From contig OW799234.1 in NCBI GenBank assembly GCA_941918925.1, positions 113,621,128 through 113,685,127 of the forward strand: a DNA stretch of 64,000 bases, in the 5' to 3' direction. Position 1 is the stretch's first letter. Each line of letters opens with the position of its first letter. The position numbers were made by a program, and so were the translations under genes. Origin of the DNA: Phyto melanocephala. Its lineage: Eukaryota; Arthropoda; Insecta; Diptera; Rhinophoridae. Under the pieces are notes generated by a model, which ran no database searches, had not been told where the DNA came from, and worked only from the letters and a program-made list of their open reading frames with translations. Below are positions 35,471 to 47,068 of the stretch, piece after piece.

Positions 35471-37450
35471 TTTTATACCCGCCACCAAAAAAATGGTGGG
35501 GGTATATTCATTTTGTCATTCCGTTTGTAACACATCGAAATATCCATTTTAGACCCGATAAAGTATATATATTCTAAATCGTGGTTTGATTTTATGACGA
35601 TCTAGCTATGTCCGTCCGTCTGTCCGTCTGTTGAAAGCACGATAGAGGTCGCACCGAAAAAGCTAGGGGGCTCAAATTTTGCCAGAATATTTCTTATAGA
35701 CAAAGTTTGTTTGGTATTGAAAATGGGCTAAATAAGAATATTAGGAAGAGAGTTATAGCTCGAAAAGCAAGAGTAGGTCGAAAAAACCGTGTCCTTCGAA
35801 CATCGAATGGAATTGTGTCCAAACGCCTTAACGTAGACTCATGAAACTTCGAATATATATTTCCTGGGTAAAGACAATATTTTTCCCTGAAAATTGTCTC
35901 CATTTATGCATTAGGAGAGGAGTTATCGATCAAAATGTACGAAAATTTATACCGCACAGTATATTTTTTGGTATATTTAAAAACAAAAACGTCATAAAAG
36001 CAACAAAATTAGATGTACGACTCTGAAATTTTGCACACTTTGCTTTTTGGTAAGGGGCTTTCTTGTAACGGCAAGTCAATGTGCCACGCTCACTTTTACG
36101 CCCACCTCCCATATAACGTTTTAACTAAAATTCATATAATTTCTCTATTAATAAAGATTTTGGAATAATAAAGGCCTATCTTGAAACACCTCAGTTGTAC
36201 TCATTCGCAAAAATAACTTTGACACGCCTACTATAACGCCCACTTTTCACGTTATCTACCGTTAATGTAATTTAAAAGCTCAGAAAACCGCTAAAATTAA
36301 AGGCATGATGATAAATTTTGCTACGTCTATCCCCCTAGTCAATTTCATTACTATGCCAAAAAATTAAGGTGCCACGCCCACTTTTACGCCCACCTCCCAT
36401 ATAACGTTTTACCTAAAATTCATATAATTTCTCTATTAATAAAGATTTTGGAATAATAGAGGACTATATTGAAACACCTAAGTTGTACTCATTAGCAAAA
36501 ACAACTTTGACACGCCTACTATAACGCCCACTTTCACTTTTGAATTGTGTCCAGACGCATAAACGTAGTCATGAAACTTCGAATATATATTTATCGAGTC
36601 AAAGGAATATTTTTCCCTGAAAATCGCTTAAATCTATGAATTAGGAAAAGAGTTATAGATAAAAATGTACGAAAATTTATACCGCACAGTGTATATTTCA
36701 AATTTAAAACGTAATAAAACTGACAAAACTATATGTACGATTCTGAAATTTTGCAAACATGGCTTTTTGGTCAAAGTCTTCGTTATAACGGAAAATAGAT
36801 GTGCCACGCACACTTTTTTCCTTAAATTTTTATAAAAATATATTAGTCATATATATTAGCATTTATTCATCTTACACTGCGCCATTAATTGTACTGTAGC
36901 TAAATATAAGATAAAGATGATAAGATAGATGACTCTACTAGCAATTACTAGATGGCATGCTAACAACTTATGCTTATGTTCTCCTGAAGTTATGCTCTAT
37001 TAAAAATGGGAATTTAGGAAAATTTTGACCTAAGTCAAAAAAAAATTATCTCTAAACATTATAAACAATTTATTTTCAGGTACTAATGGCTAACAAATTT
37101 TAAAATTATACAAAACTTATTTCGTTTGAAAATCTTTTAAAAGCAAAATGTTATAGAAGTTAAAAAATCAAAATCTTACTAATAAATATCCCGTTTTAGA
37201 AAAATGCAGAGAATGTATATTTTAAATCACCCTGTGGCCCTTAAAATTTAACCTTAAATTCACTTTCTTCCTCTTAAATTCATGTAATTTCTCTATGAAT
37301 AAAGATTTTGGAATACTAAAGGACTATATTGAAATATCTAAGTTATGTTTATTAGCAGAAACTTTATTGACACGCGTATTTTAACGGCCACATTCATTGA
37401 AAGACTAAATTTACGAAAACATTTTACTAGCATACCGAAGTTATAATGGG
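35471..37450 (+). repeat. Dispersed repeat family A, copy 2, with internal duplication and an insertion
   Basis: Opens with the same hairpin as copy 1 (ACCCGCCACC, A-tract, GGTGGGGGT). A module of about 170 bp starting GTGCCACGC is present twice, at 36081 and 36369 (288 bp apart). About 415 bp of unrelated AT-rich sequence (36840-37255) interrupts the body, after which the family resumes with TTCTCTATGAATAAAGATTT up to about 37448. The opening lies right next to a mariner fragment, suggesting insertion into that relic. Open frames of 60-69 codons here are repeat by-products. Confidence 0.6.
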
Positions 37451-37549
37451 TGGTTTTATTTTAAGGGACTGTGTTGATTTTGAATAAAATTATTATGAAA
37501 TTATTATCATTTATTTTTATAATGATAATATTTGTATGCTTCAATTATG

Positions 37550-37965
37550 TATGGAACAAAATATCGGCCAAATGGCCCCCCAACCTAGGCGGCACACTTC
37601 GATCCGATAGTCCATATTTTCAATGACACTGTTGATGCTCAATTGTTGGGCACGATGATGAGTCGAGGTTGCGTGCTCTTTTGCCACGTTATCGTGAAAA
37701 ACAGCAATGTTTCCCATTCAACGAACTAAGATGACATTCACAGATGTTTTCACATTTCATACAGACCTGCTTTGCAGACATTTAAATATTTTTTACAATT
37801 CTCACGATTGTGGACGAATTCGAACGATTATGTTGACCAAAAGAATCACGAAGTGCACGAAATGCATTTTGATTTGAACGCCCATTTTTATAAAAATCTT
37901 TAATATTTAAAAGCGTTGCTCGATTGCGTATCTTTCTACGGTTCAAATTGAGTTAGTCTGAGATT
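37550..37965 (-). pseudogene. Mariner-type transposase relic, N- and C-termini joined
   Basis: On the minus strand an HTH-like start (RNRATLLNIKDFYKNGRSNQ, then NAFRALRDSFGQHNRSNSST) is followed, after a deletion and frame changes, by VAKEHATSTHHRAQQLS, then ENMDYRIEVC and a GGHLADILFHT-like C-terminus at about 37550-37580. The catalytic domain is absent. The C-terminal end forms an inverted match with 39014-39046. Confidence 0.65.
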
Positions 37966-38044
37966 AAGAAATGTCAAATGAAATACAAGAAAAAAGTTGA
38001 AGTTTAGATGTTTTAGTTTAGTTCAGACTTGTGGCTAGAATTGA

Positions 38045-39050
38045 GAATAAAGATGGTGCCACTTGCCACACAGTAAATAATGCAATAACTCTTTCGCGAA
38101 ACATTCAATGACCGTGTTATGTTTCGTCGCTAAGTGGCCACCACGGATGATATGATTTAACACCGTTTAGCTTCTATCTATGGAGATACTGTACATCTAT
38201 AAGCCAAGAACAATTTAAGAGCTAAAAAATGACAAAATTCGGCACATTAACTGCATTTAACCTCAATCATGTCTCAGTGTTATTGCAAATATGGACCATC
38301 GGACAGAGGTATGTCACCGAAGCTGGCTTCAATAAGCATTTTACCGATAAGTTGCTAAACATATATCGGACTTATGACCATTATTCTATTATAATAAAAA
38401 ATATTTATATAATATTCTAAAAACTTAAAGTTTTATTTACAATTAACATTGTGCGTTTTGGTTGGACCAACCTGTATAATAACAAGTGGTGTTTATTACA
38501 ACCTTCTTTTAGAAAGCAGATGTTTCATGCCAAGGAGCAAGATTATTATATGAATAAGTTTACTTTTGTTTCTCATGATGATCAGCTAATAATTGATGTC
38601 AAAGATAGTTCCAATGATAACTTTATTCTTCTTAAAAATATACGTTAAGGCTTGAAGACGTGGATAGTTGCAATGTTGAATGGAGGTAGAACTTTGATGA
38701 TAATGAAGAACTAATAGCAGTGATAAAAATGAGAAAGTTGGTCCGTTGAAACAAATAATATTTAAAAATTAAGTAATGAAATATGTTACATATATCGAAA
38801 GAGCAAGAATCTTAATTTTCACGAATTTTCTATTTATATATTCTTCGATAATATCTTTATTTAAAGTTTCACAATTAAGAATTTAGAATAACCTAGTCTC
38901 AGGAGCGGTAAGATTTACGCTATCACGAACACGATAAGCAAACCCCTCTACTTAAAACTATACCAAAGCTCGAGAAAACTTAGATGTATGTTAAGAATGG
39001 TTAAATTTAAGTCACCGTGTCCATTTGGCCGATATTTTGTTACATACATA
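38045..39050 (+). pseudogene. Mariner-type transposase relic, C-terminal half
   Basis: DGATCHTVNNA (second catalytic Asp block) at about 38052, then SLSGHH and YDLTPFSFYLW (third Asp block) near 38150-38190, then NMDHRTEVCHRSW at about 38290. At 39014-39046 the coding end seen at 37550-37580 recurs in the opposite orientation (about 28 of 29 bases). The stretch between 38420 and 39010 is non-coding filler. The two relics at 37.6 and 38.0-39.0 kb thus form an inverted pair of the same family. Inactive. Confidence 0.6.
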
Positions 39051-40009
39051 CCATAATAAAAAGAAGTGACAATAATTTCCTATATAATTTGTGTTTTAAT
39101 TTTTAATCAACAACGGCCCTTAATTGAATCTTCCTTCATAAGCAAGTTTCTTTTTCAAATTCATCTCTAGATTCACTGTCTCTAATAAAAATGTTATCTA
39201 TGTAAATCTTATTAAGACATCACGTGCAAAAAAACCATATATGCTTTACATACCTGCACTCGAAGCAAAAGAGTTTTTAGTTTTGACAAAATTTTAATAA
39301 CTTAACTATTATCAAAATTCATAAATCGTGCCCAGGTAAGCTTCGGGCGTACGAAGGTTTGAGTGAAATTGTATCTTAACATTTTTTTTTTTATTTTTTA
39401 TTTCAATACGATTTATAAAATTTAATAGCTTAAGTAAGTACGCACACGTGACGTTCGTAAACACACGTGACCACTAGTAAAGAATATCAGCTTATATGCG
39501 AGTACATAAATAATCGTCGAGTTAAATTCTGGTTCTTTGGTATACTCTCAATCATCCAAAAGGTCTTACCCACATGTAAGTAAATTATGAGTTCAATTTG
39601 AATTCAGTATATAAATTTTATAACCAAAAGAGATATGCTAGTATGATAATTCTTATTAATACTTTTGAATCATGGGTAAACAAACATACGTGACTACCAG
39701 ACAAGAGTTTTAAATCTATTGATTCATACAAGGGTATAAGTTCAAACGAGCACATAAATAATCGACCATATAAATGTTGTTATCGCGTTTCTATTACACA
39801 ATTTATTGTACCACGACTGATAAAAGAGCATAAATAAATTCTTAACATTTCGTTCGAAACATTAAGAAATATTCTTTCAAGACCCAAAAATGATCTTCTG
39901 AAAAATAATTTATTGAATCAAACAATATTTATCTTACTTATATTCATGCAAGCTCGTTACTCAGTAGGAACAAGTTTTGGACTATTATATCGACCAAGTA
40001 GAACCTTTT
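39051..40009. other. Spacer, no gene recognised
   Basis: Two loosely similar stretches (39440-39530 and 39675-39770) share ACGTGAC and GCACATAAATAATCG-type segments, possibly an old duplication. No coding motif. Confidence 0.4.
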
Positions 40010-40920
40010 TTTCTTTGCGATGCTAATGGGCTGAAGTAGTAAAAGTGGCAAAATTCTGCTATTAAATTAATTACTTCCAACGGAATCTGTTGTGGGCTGT
40101 TGTAAATGTCTTGTTGTTTGAGAATCCCGCAGAACTCAGCTTACGTACGGTTGTAAAACGCCAAGTTATTTTTGGATTTTCGCGGCACCTAGAACCTTAG
40201 GAGTTGTACTTTGGCGTTGCCTTGGCTACCTCGCTATGGCATCTCAGTATATAACCAATCCATAGAACTTTTATTTACAAAATCTTGTACTGAATTATCT
40301 GTTGGTTCGTGGTTCGAAGCAGCTCAGCATTTTCATATGTTGTACCAATAACCTCGAATAATTCTTTGTAAGCAACGGCTAGTGAAAGCTTGCAGTCATT
40401 ATATGCCGATTTTGTATAGAACCCAAGTTTCACATCCATATAGAAGTATGGGTTTCACACATGTGTTAAATGCTTTAGTCGTCAGTTGTGTTCATACCTC
40501 AGATGACACAAATACTATTTTTAACAAAGCATGACATGACGGGCCTTGTTTATTCGCCCAGAGACGTCTCCATTTACACCAATATTAATTGTGACTGTGC
40601 AGCCTAGGTAACAGCAAGAATGTATATCTTCTAAGGTTTTATTTTTAAGAGTTAGATGGTATTCGCGGTGTTGAATCTCATTAGTTTCGTTTTCCGCAAA
40701 TCAACTTTGGAAGCCTTTTCTATACGTTCAAAACAATGTGCAAAGAGACATATATCATCAGCATATTCAAGGTCTTTTAGTTTTGAGAAGGGCATCCTCT
40801 GGATGCTGTCTGGTAGTTCAATGTTTGTTATTGACATGAGATCATCTAGGATAAACAGAAAAAGAAGTGGAATCAATAGTTGAGAGTGATTTTTTGTCTT
40901 TAATAGCTTATTTGTCATTT
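40010..40920 (-). pseudogene. RTE-like non-LTR retrotransposon ORF2, 3' part
   Basis: On the minus strand: PLLFLFILDDLMS, LKDLEYADDICLFAHCFERI (the YADD catalytic box) and VDLRKTKLMRFNTANT at 40918-40652; then YLGCTVTINIGVNGDVSGRI and NKARHVM with frame changes; then a VKLGF.TKS stretch; and finally, near 40250-40090, SRCRENPKITWRFTTVRKLS and TTAHNRFRW, matching the C-terminus of RTE/BovB-like proteins (RRGRPKxTWRRTV..E). The N-terminal endonuclease and early RT blocks are lost. The left boundary is approximate. It is truncated on the right by the LOA/I-like insertion site. Confidence 0.75.
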
Positions 40921-40929
40921 CAAAAGCTA

Positions 40930-41581
40930 GGTTAGGTTAGGTTAGATCTGGCAGCCGCCCGAAGGCATAGCTCACTTGGGTCCTCCAAGGGTCCCATTAT
41001 GATACCGTAGGCACCAACGCCCGTTCGTCTTTGTCCTCTGGCCGTCGTTTCTCAGCCATCCTGTCCTGTTTATGAAGGTGTGGATCTTTCCCAGATCAAC
41101 TCCGGAAAGACAAGTTTTACTTACAAGTATTCTCTGACCTAGAATCTGGTGTCTCAGGTTCCCGAATGCAGGACAATGACAGAGAAGATGTTCAGTTGTC
41201 TTCTCCTCTTCCTCGTTATCGCAACTTCTGCAGAAGCCGTTGTAAGGGATACTCAGCCTTTTCGCATGTGTACCTATAGGCCAGTGTCCGGTAATGACCG
41301 CTATGAAGTTTCTAAGGTGGATACGCTGCATATTGCGTCCTATGCACATCCATGTCAGGCCAGATCTTTCTGGTTTTCAAACAAGTGGGTTCTCTCACCC
41401 ATCTTTCCTTGGCATTCAAATAGAATTGATGCGAGATTAGCTGCTTACCATTCGATAAGGGAATACCCAAAGCATAACTGGATTCAACCGAATCTAAGGT
41501 GGTACTGGCTTTTGCAAGTGTATCAGCTCTATTATTACCATCAATATCCCCATGTCCTGGAACTCACACCTAATAGCCGCC
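40930..41581 (-). mobile_element. 5'-truncated LOA/I-like non-LTR retrotransposon
   Basis: Bounded by the perfect 12-bp duplication TTTCAAAAGCTA (40918-40929 and 41582-41593). The 3' end (left on +) is a CTAAC-type tandem repeat, seen on + as GGTTAGGTTAGGTTAG. 652 bp of ORF2 end and 3' UTR are left. A 49-bp stub of the same family lies at 13271. Confidence 0.85.
40972..41349 (-). pseudogene. LOA/I-like ORF2 C-terminus
   Basis: The post-RNase H region with a Cys/His knuckle: VITGHWPIGTHAKRLSIP, FCRSCDNEEEEKTTEHLLCH, CPAFGNLRHQILG and FINRTGWL. The CRSC...EEE..EHLLCHCPA signature is characteristic of LOA/I-type ORF2 tails in flies. Everything upstream is lost by 5' truncation. The frame is otherwise open to its stop at 40972, so this copy is fairly young. 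A 156-codon frame on the opposite strand is a shadow. Confidence 0.8.
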
Positions 41582-41639
41582 TTTCAAAAGCTAAATATCT
41601 GTTATTTTTTCTCATCTAGTTACTAACGAATTTTATACG

Positions 41640-42560
41640 TAAAGTTTAACTTTGTTGTTTAACTCGAAAAAAAAGTGTCGCTGCAGTATATCTATCACCA
41701 GGTTTCAATACCAAGAAACTAAGGCATTATTAAAAAAATATTGTTATCAAAATTGAAAAGAGCTGCACATTTTTTGGAACTGTTGAGGGGCAACTCAAAA
41801 TGCTTTTAAGCAACAAGATTCATAAAAAATGGCGAAATTGAGTACCATATGAATTGAAGCCGAGATGACTTAATGGACGAATTTGAATATCCGAAAAGCA
41901 ACTTAAATGCCAAAAAAAATCATCTTTACACAGAATCATTTCTTGTGATGAAAAATATATCCATTATGATAACCCAAAGCATAAGAGCTTGTATGCCAAC
42001 AAGTCAGGCAGCTGAGGCGACACCAAAGCATAATATGTATAGAGCTAAGGTAATGTTTTGTATTTAATGAGACCAAAAGGGAGCTATCTACAACTAATCT
42101 ATTACTGAAATCTGGCCAATATGATTTTTTAAGGCGAATATTGGTTAAAAATACCTAAAACAACGCTCGCCATATGTTCCAATATCTTTTTTTTAAATAT
42201 TTAAAAAAATGAGACTGAAAAGTTTTTCCTCCCCCTCCTTAAGCTTTAAATCCAATTTTTTCGCAGCCTATGCTTCTCAAAAGAAGTAGAATCAATGTTA
42301 CTGTACATTGCAAATTACTGACGACAAAATTTAAAATTTCTTGGCATGTAGTGTGAGCATTAGGGATACAACTTTTTTACAATATTTGAAAAAGTCAAAA
42401 TGGCCCTATCCATACGATGTAGTGCATAAAAAAAACAATAAGAACTGCATCTTTAGATTTTCGACATCGTTAAAAAAAGTTCAACGTCAAATGCAATTAA
42501 GTTTGGGATCAGTAAGTTCTAAACAAATAAAAATATTTTCTTTAAAAAATCATTAAATGA
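41640..42560 (+). pseudogene. Mariner (Mos1-like) transposase relic
   Basis: Remains include VPYELKPRDLN-like text at about 41848, then SFL..I...DEKYIHYDNPKHK (first catalytic Asp as in TGDEKWI.YDNPK) at about 41935-41985, STPKHNMYRAKVMFCI (as in HGAKVMLCIWWD) at about 42015-42060, and YYELLKSG-like fragments just after. The downstream half is decayed beyond motif recognition. Stops and frame changes throughout. This is a different mariner lineage from the GWAGGIIG-type relics elsewhere in the window. Confidence 0.65.
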
Positions 42561-42599
42561 TTAATAAATTATAAGTTTTTAAATTGTGATTTTGATTAT

Positions 42600-44850
42600 A
42601 AAAATATACATAATTACATTAAGAAATGTAAATAGTTAAATAATTATAAAATAAACAATTTTTAACAAATAAAAATTTTTGAAAAAAATAAAAAAAATCT
42701 TAAAGACCTTCAGAAATCGGCTTCGACGGGAAACGTTTTTGTTCCGAAATGACCTGAGGAAAAATTTTTCGGTTTCAGCACAACATCGGCTACAGCGTGG
42801 TGTTAGGGCCTTATTTCGGTTGTACCCCTAATGAGCATAGTATCTGAGCTTTTTTAAGTGTCAATAGCGACAAGAGAACAGCTCAATTGATTTGGTTGCC
42901 TGGAATGACAATTTGGCTATTTTATTTTTAATGATTGTAGTGTTTGCTTTGTATATTTATTTTCTTGAATTTTAATAAAAAGTGCTTTAAAAAGCACCAA
43001 AAGCAGGAAAAGTTTAAAATTAAGACACCCATCTCTTTACTTTTATGATTTAATACATATAAAGCGTCTTATGTAACTTGAAATACAAAAGACGTACAAG
43101 GTATGTAATGCTTAAAATGCGTTGACGCATAGAAAATGTGAGAACGCATAGTGTAGCCATTTATTAAGATTTATGGTTCAGACTTTGTCTCGTCATATTA
43201 CTATTTGGTTTGATTGTTGCAGACTGCTCTATTTGGAATACGTTTCACCTTAGGACAGGGTCTCCGCAATTTTCTTAATTTGTTCTTGGAATAAAAAGAT
43301 GAGCAATACTTTTTATGTGGAATCCATATGTTACCAGAAAGATGAGAAAAGTTCCAATGCTTTGAACGAATTAAATTTGTATACAGCAAGTCTTGTAAAA
43401 TTAAAGTTAAAAATTAAAATTAAAAAAAATTAAATTCTTAAGTTTTACACTCAACTCAACTTTTATTTGGGTGATCTTTAAAAATTTATTAGCATATAAA
43501 CATGGTTTTAACAATATTTTCGCACAAAAAAGTTACAATAAGCAACAAAAATATATGTCTGCTTCATCGGCATTAAATGTCTAATTTTAAACTATTTTAT
43601 TAAATTTTTTCAAACCAAACAGTTTACCAATACAAACGACAATAATTAAAGATACGCATTTTTCTACACTTCATTATACCACATAACCCTTTTCAAACAA
43701 TTTAAATCACTTTTACGCGTGTATTCTTAAATTCAAATCAGCCACTATATAAAATGAAAAACTTTGAAATTTAAAATAAATAGCAATTTTTCAACACCAA
43801 CGTCTAAATCCTCTTAACAATCAGGGTATAACAAAGTATTAGAACGAACACAGAAAATAAAAGCAATATTTATAAGATAAAAATGCCAACCACAAAATTT
43901 ATCCATTTTATAATAAAAATTTACACGCACATAGAACCAGTGTCACTTATTTACATTATCTGCAGAGACGCACAGCAAACATAAAGTTTAATAAAGTTGT
44001 TTAAGCTTAAACTAATAAGTTGTCCTGAAAATATACATTTTACAAAGAACCAAACGAAGCTAAAGACCACCAAATGTTGACACACCCACCTCATACTCTA
44101 GAGCACACAATTTTCTAAGAAATTAAAAATACAAAAACAAACTTTGCAAAACTGTTAACTGGTAGTTGCCAGATTGTAGTGTTAAACTTAAACTTAATTA
44201 AATAAGATGTGTAAATAATAAACTTGTAGACTTGTCAATAATAAATATAAAAGGTAGTAAGTTTATGCGATTTGAACAACGTTTTTAATATCATAAAGTG
44301 AATTGTTTTTTCAATTCTATTAAAGCATCATCTATAAAGACATATTAAGCAAGTGACATCGTTACACTAGCTGACCTACACCTAATTCAGAAGATGATTT
44401 AACATGCACGCCACCAAATTGTACTTCTTTTATACGATGTTCGTAATTTTTATACGTATAATCGGTTTTTTTTGCTAGCTCTTATTTAAAAAATTAAAAA
44501 AGGTTTTGAATACAAATCTATATATACAAATCATTTTTCCAATAACAATTTTATTTTCATAAGAATATTGTTAAAAAAAACACAATAGAGTGAAGAGGAA
44601 AATAAAGAAGAAATTTTAAAAAAGAATACGTAATGTTCTTTTATCGCTCTACGTTCTCTTATGCTGCTCGACGACAAAAAAATCATGATGTTTACTTATG
44701 ATTTTAAAATATAAAATCATCATATAATTGAGTTGTTATAAATGTTTAGCCGTAGTTTTGAAAAACTAATTTAACTATACTTATAAGAAAGCTCATTTTT
44801 GCCTCCACCTTATATGAGGAACATTTTCTATAATTTTTTCTTAACATTGG
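42600..44850. other. AT-rich spacer, no gene recognised
   Basis: Only short frames without motifs (such as 62 codons on the minus strand at 43201-43389). No repeat boundary until the TIR at 44852. Confidence 0.5.
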
Positions 44851-44851
44851 G

Positions 44852-45505
44852 GGCCATTATTACAACTTGCCGTTAGTAAAAGGCAGGATTTTGTCAGACC
44901 GATAAATGGCTTTGCAGTATATTTATTTATTTATTTTTTTATTTATTTAATTTATTCTCTATAGATTAAATATAAATCCTTACAGACTAAAGTATATAAA
45001 ATAACAAAACAAAATTAAGGTTATATATAAAAATAGTATTCTATACAATTCAACGATTTAAATATAAAATGATATTTCTTTTAACAATTTCTTTACTTTC
45101 ATTAAGGCCAATAAGGTGATAATAATTATTAAAGTTTTCACATATACGACGAAGAGGATCATTATTAGCATAGTTGGATCTATAGTATTTTAAGTTAATA
45201 AAACGGAAATTTCGAGTTGGTCTGGTTGGAACATTAAAAGATATTTTACTTAGCAGGAATTCAGAGTCGATATCGCCTTGAATTAGGCCCAGCACAAAAG
45301 AAAAACTCAGCATTGAACGACGACTTTTTAAAGTTGGTAATTTTATAAGACAGAGTCTAAAGCGTATAAAGCCTTCATTTATTATTTTTTATCCTAAAGT
45401 ATTATAATTTTTAATAACAATAAAAATTTGAAGTTGTAATAATGCAAGGGTATTTATCAGGCTCGAAAAATTATATTTAATAAACGGCAAGTTGTAATAA
45501 TGGCC
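44852..45505. mobile_element. DNA transposon with perfect 23-bp TIRs
   Basis: The left end (44852-44874, starting GGCCATTATTACAACTTGCC) is exactly complementary to 45483-45505. An extra GAAGTTGTAATAATG at 45433-45447 is a subterminal repeat. A related end lies at 62979-63000. A non-LTR tail occupies most of the interior. No transposase remains, and the target duplication could not be fixed. Confidence 0.7.
44925..45380 (-). pseudogene. Jockey/CR1-type ORF2 C-terminus with A/T tail
   Basis: On the minus strand: GFIRFRLCLIKLPTLKSRRS, then MLSFSFVLGLIQGDIDSEFL, SKISFNVPTRPTRNF and NNDPLRRICENFNN. This is the usual C-terminal end of CR1/Jockey ORF2 proteins. The frame stops at 45050 and is followed by a 3' UTR and an AAAT-type repeat tail (plus-strand ATTTATTTATTT at about 44920-44950). 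The rest of the element is absent. It lies wholly inside the TIR element. Confidence 0.7.
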
Positions 45506-45708
45506 CTAAGTGTACCAGTAAATTACAAAATAATTTTTTACGGTAAATAAAGGGTAGGCCAAAAGAGGTTTACAAATTTAATAATATTTTTGTTTATATA
45601 TTTATTTTTTCCAGACATTTATAAACAACACCTAACGAAACACCAGAAACGTCTACCAGAGATCGTTCGGCTCGGCTGGGAAAGGCTTGTATGTAACTAC
45701 GGTACATT

Positions 45709-46510
45709 AAACAAGTAAGAGCGCTATTTTCGGCCTTGCCGAATCTTATATACCCTTCACAACGTGTAGTCATGCAATAACAGTAGTTTGTATCACCATT
45801 CATGCCATATGAAATACGTACATACATATAAAAAACATACATATATAAAAACATCCCATTGTAAAATTATATATTTACGTATGTATGTTAAAAAAAAAAA
45901 TTAAAAAAAATTAAAAAAAAATTTAAAAAAAATTTTAAATTTAAAAAAAAAATTTAAAAAAAAATAATTGAAATATATATAATAAATATAAACCAAAAAA
46001 AAAATGAAAAATAAAAAAAAAATAATAATAAAAATATAAATAATATATTAAATAAAAAATAAAAAATAAAAAAATTAAAAAAAAAATTTAAAAAAATAAA
46101 AAAATTTTTTTTTTTGGCTCAGCTGGGATTTGATGCCACGTTTTCTCTAACCAGTATACACGTTTGTATGTACGTATGTTGTTGTTGTAATGTTGTTTTT
46201 GTGAAAAAAAATCGAGGTGGTCGTGGATTTTTGCTCATATCTCAGTTGTTTATGAACCGATGTTTCTGATTTTCAATACCGATCTACTCCCGAATATTTC
46301 TGATATTTTAATACCTCACCCGGCGATGTCGGGGGGCTTCAAAAATTTGATTTCAACATACACACGGACAGACTGACAGAGCTTAATCGACTCCCCTATT
46401 CATAAGCCTTCAGGAAATATATACTTTATGGGGTCGGAAATGAAAATTGTAGAAATTTCACACGGAATGACAAACCTATATATACCCTTTTTCACTGTGT
46501 GAAGGGTATA
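45709..46510 (+). repeat. Dispersed repeat family B, copy 4
   Basis: AACAAGTAAGAGCGCTATTT, a TTCGGC/GCCGAA hairpin and TATACCCTTCAC at the left. A long A/T-only tract (about 45890-46110). A TTTTTGGCTCAGCTGGGATT block, then GACAGACTGACAGAGCTTAA, GGGGTCGGAAATGAAAAT and finally GTGTGAAGGGTATA at the right. GTGAAGGGTATA and TATACCCTTCAC form an inverted subterminal pair. Confidence 0.75.
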
Positions 46511-46609
46511 AAAAATGTTTAATCTTATAAATATCAATTAATGTAGGAGGTAAAACCCACAGATCATCTGCAATGACTAAATTTTAGAGATGAATTCAAT
46601 AACTGGTCA

Positions 46610-46950
46610 GAAATGAAATCAACTTTATTGAATGTCTGATTATAACTGATGATGCTTATTTTTATTTAAATGACCTTGTTGCCATGAATCTGACTATAAC
46701 ATTGGGCATTACTTCTTCAAGTGAGTATGGAAGTACTGTAATCTTAAATAGAGAGCAGTATCAGTTCATTGCAGAACATCTTTTACTCCCTACTACAGAC
46801 ACAAGATGTGGCTTCTGCAGGATGGATCTACTACCCATATTGAACGAGGCAATTAAAAGTCAAATTTTTGGAAAGTGAATAATTTTCCATGATTCGACTA
46901 AATTTTTGGTTATTTGAAAGAGTGAGTATATGAGAAAAGCCCAAAATCAT
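46610..46950 (+). pseudogene. Mariner-type transposase fragment, catalytic domain
   Basis: IITDDAYFYLNDLVA (first Asp block, like FSDEAHFYLNG) at about 46645-46690, then EYGSTVILNREQYQFIAEHL ending LLLP, then in another frame MWLLQDGSTTHIERGN (second Asp block, like MWFQQDGATCHTA) near 46805-46850. Only this central part survives. Two frames are involved. Inactive. Confidence 0.6.
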
Positions 46951-47068
46951 GCTCGAACATAAGACCAAAAACATGGTTACAGAAATTTTAGTGTTAAATC
47001 CTCAATTTTGCAAAAAGTAATGGAAATTTCTCTAAATTGAGCACATCATTGCGAAGCTAATGAGGTCA

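Noticed and set aside
40928..40945. Telomeric (TTAGG)n repeat
   Set aside because: Only three units, attached to a retrotransposon 3' UTR within a 12-bp target duplication; it is the element's tail.
41149..41619. 156-codon plus-strand frame with a signal-peptide-like start
   Set aside because: It is the reverse shadow of the LOA/I-like ORF2 tail at 40972-41349.
45890..46110. Possible replication origin or matrix-attachment region (A/T-only tract)
   Set aside because: The same position in other family B copies carries similar tracts, so it is an expanded microsatellite of the repeat.
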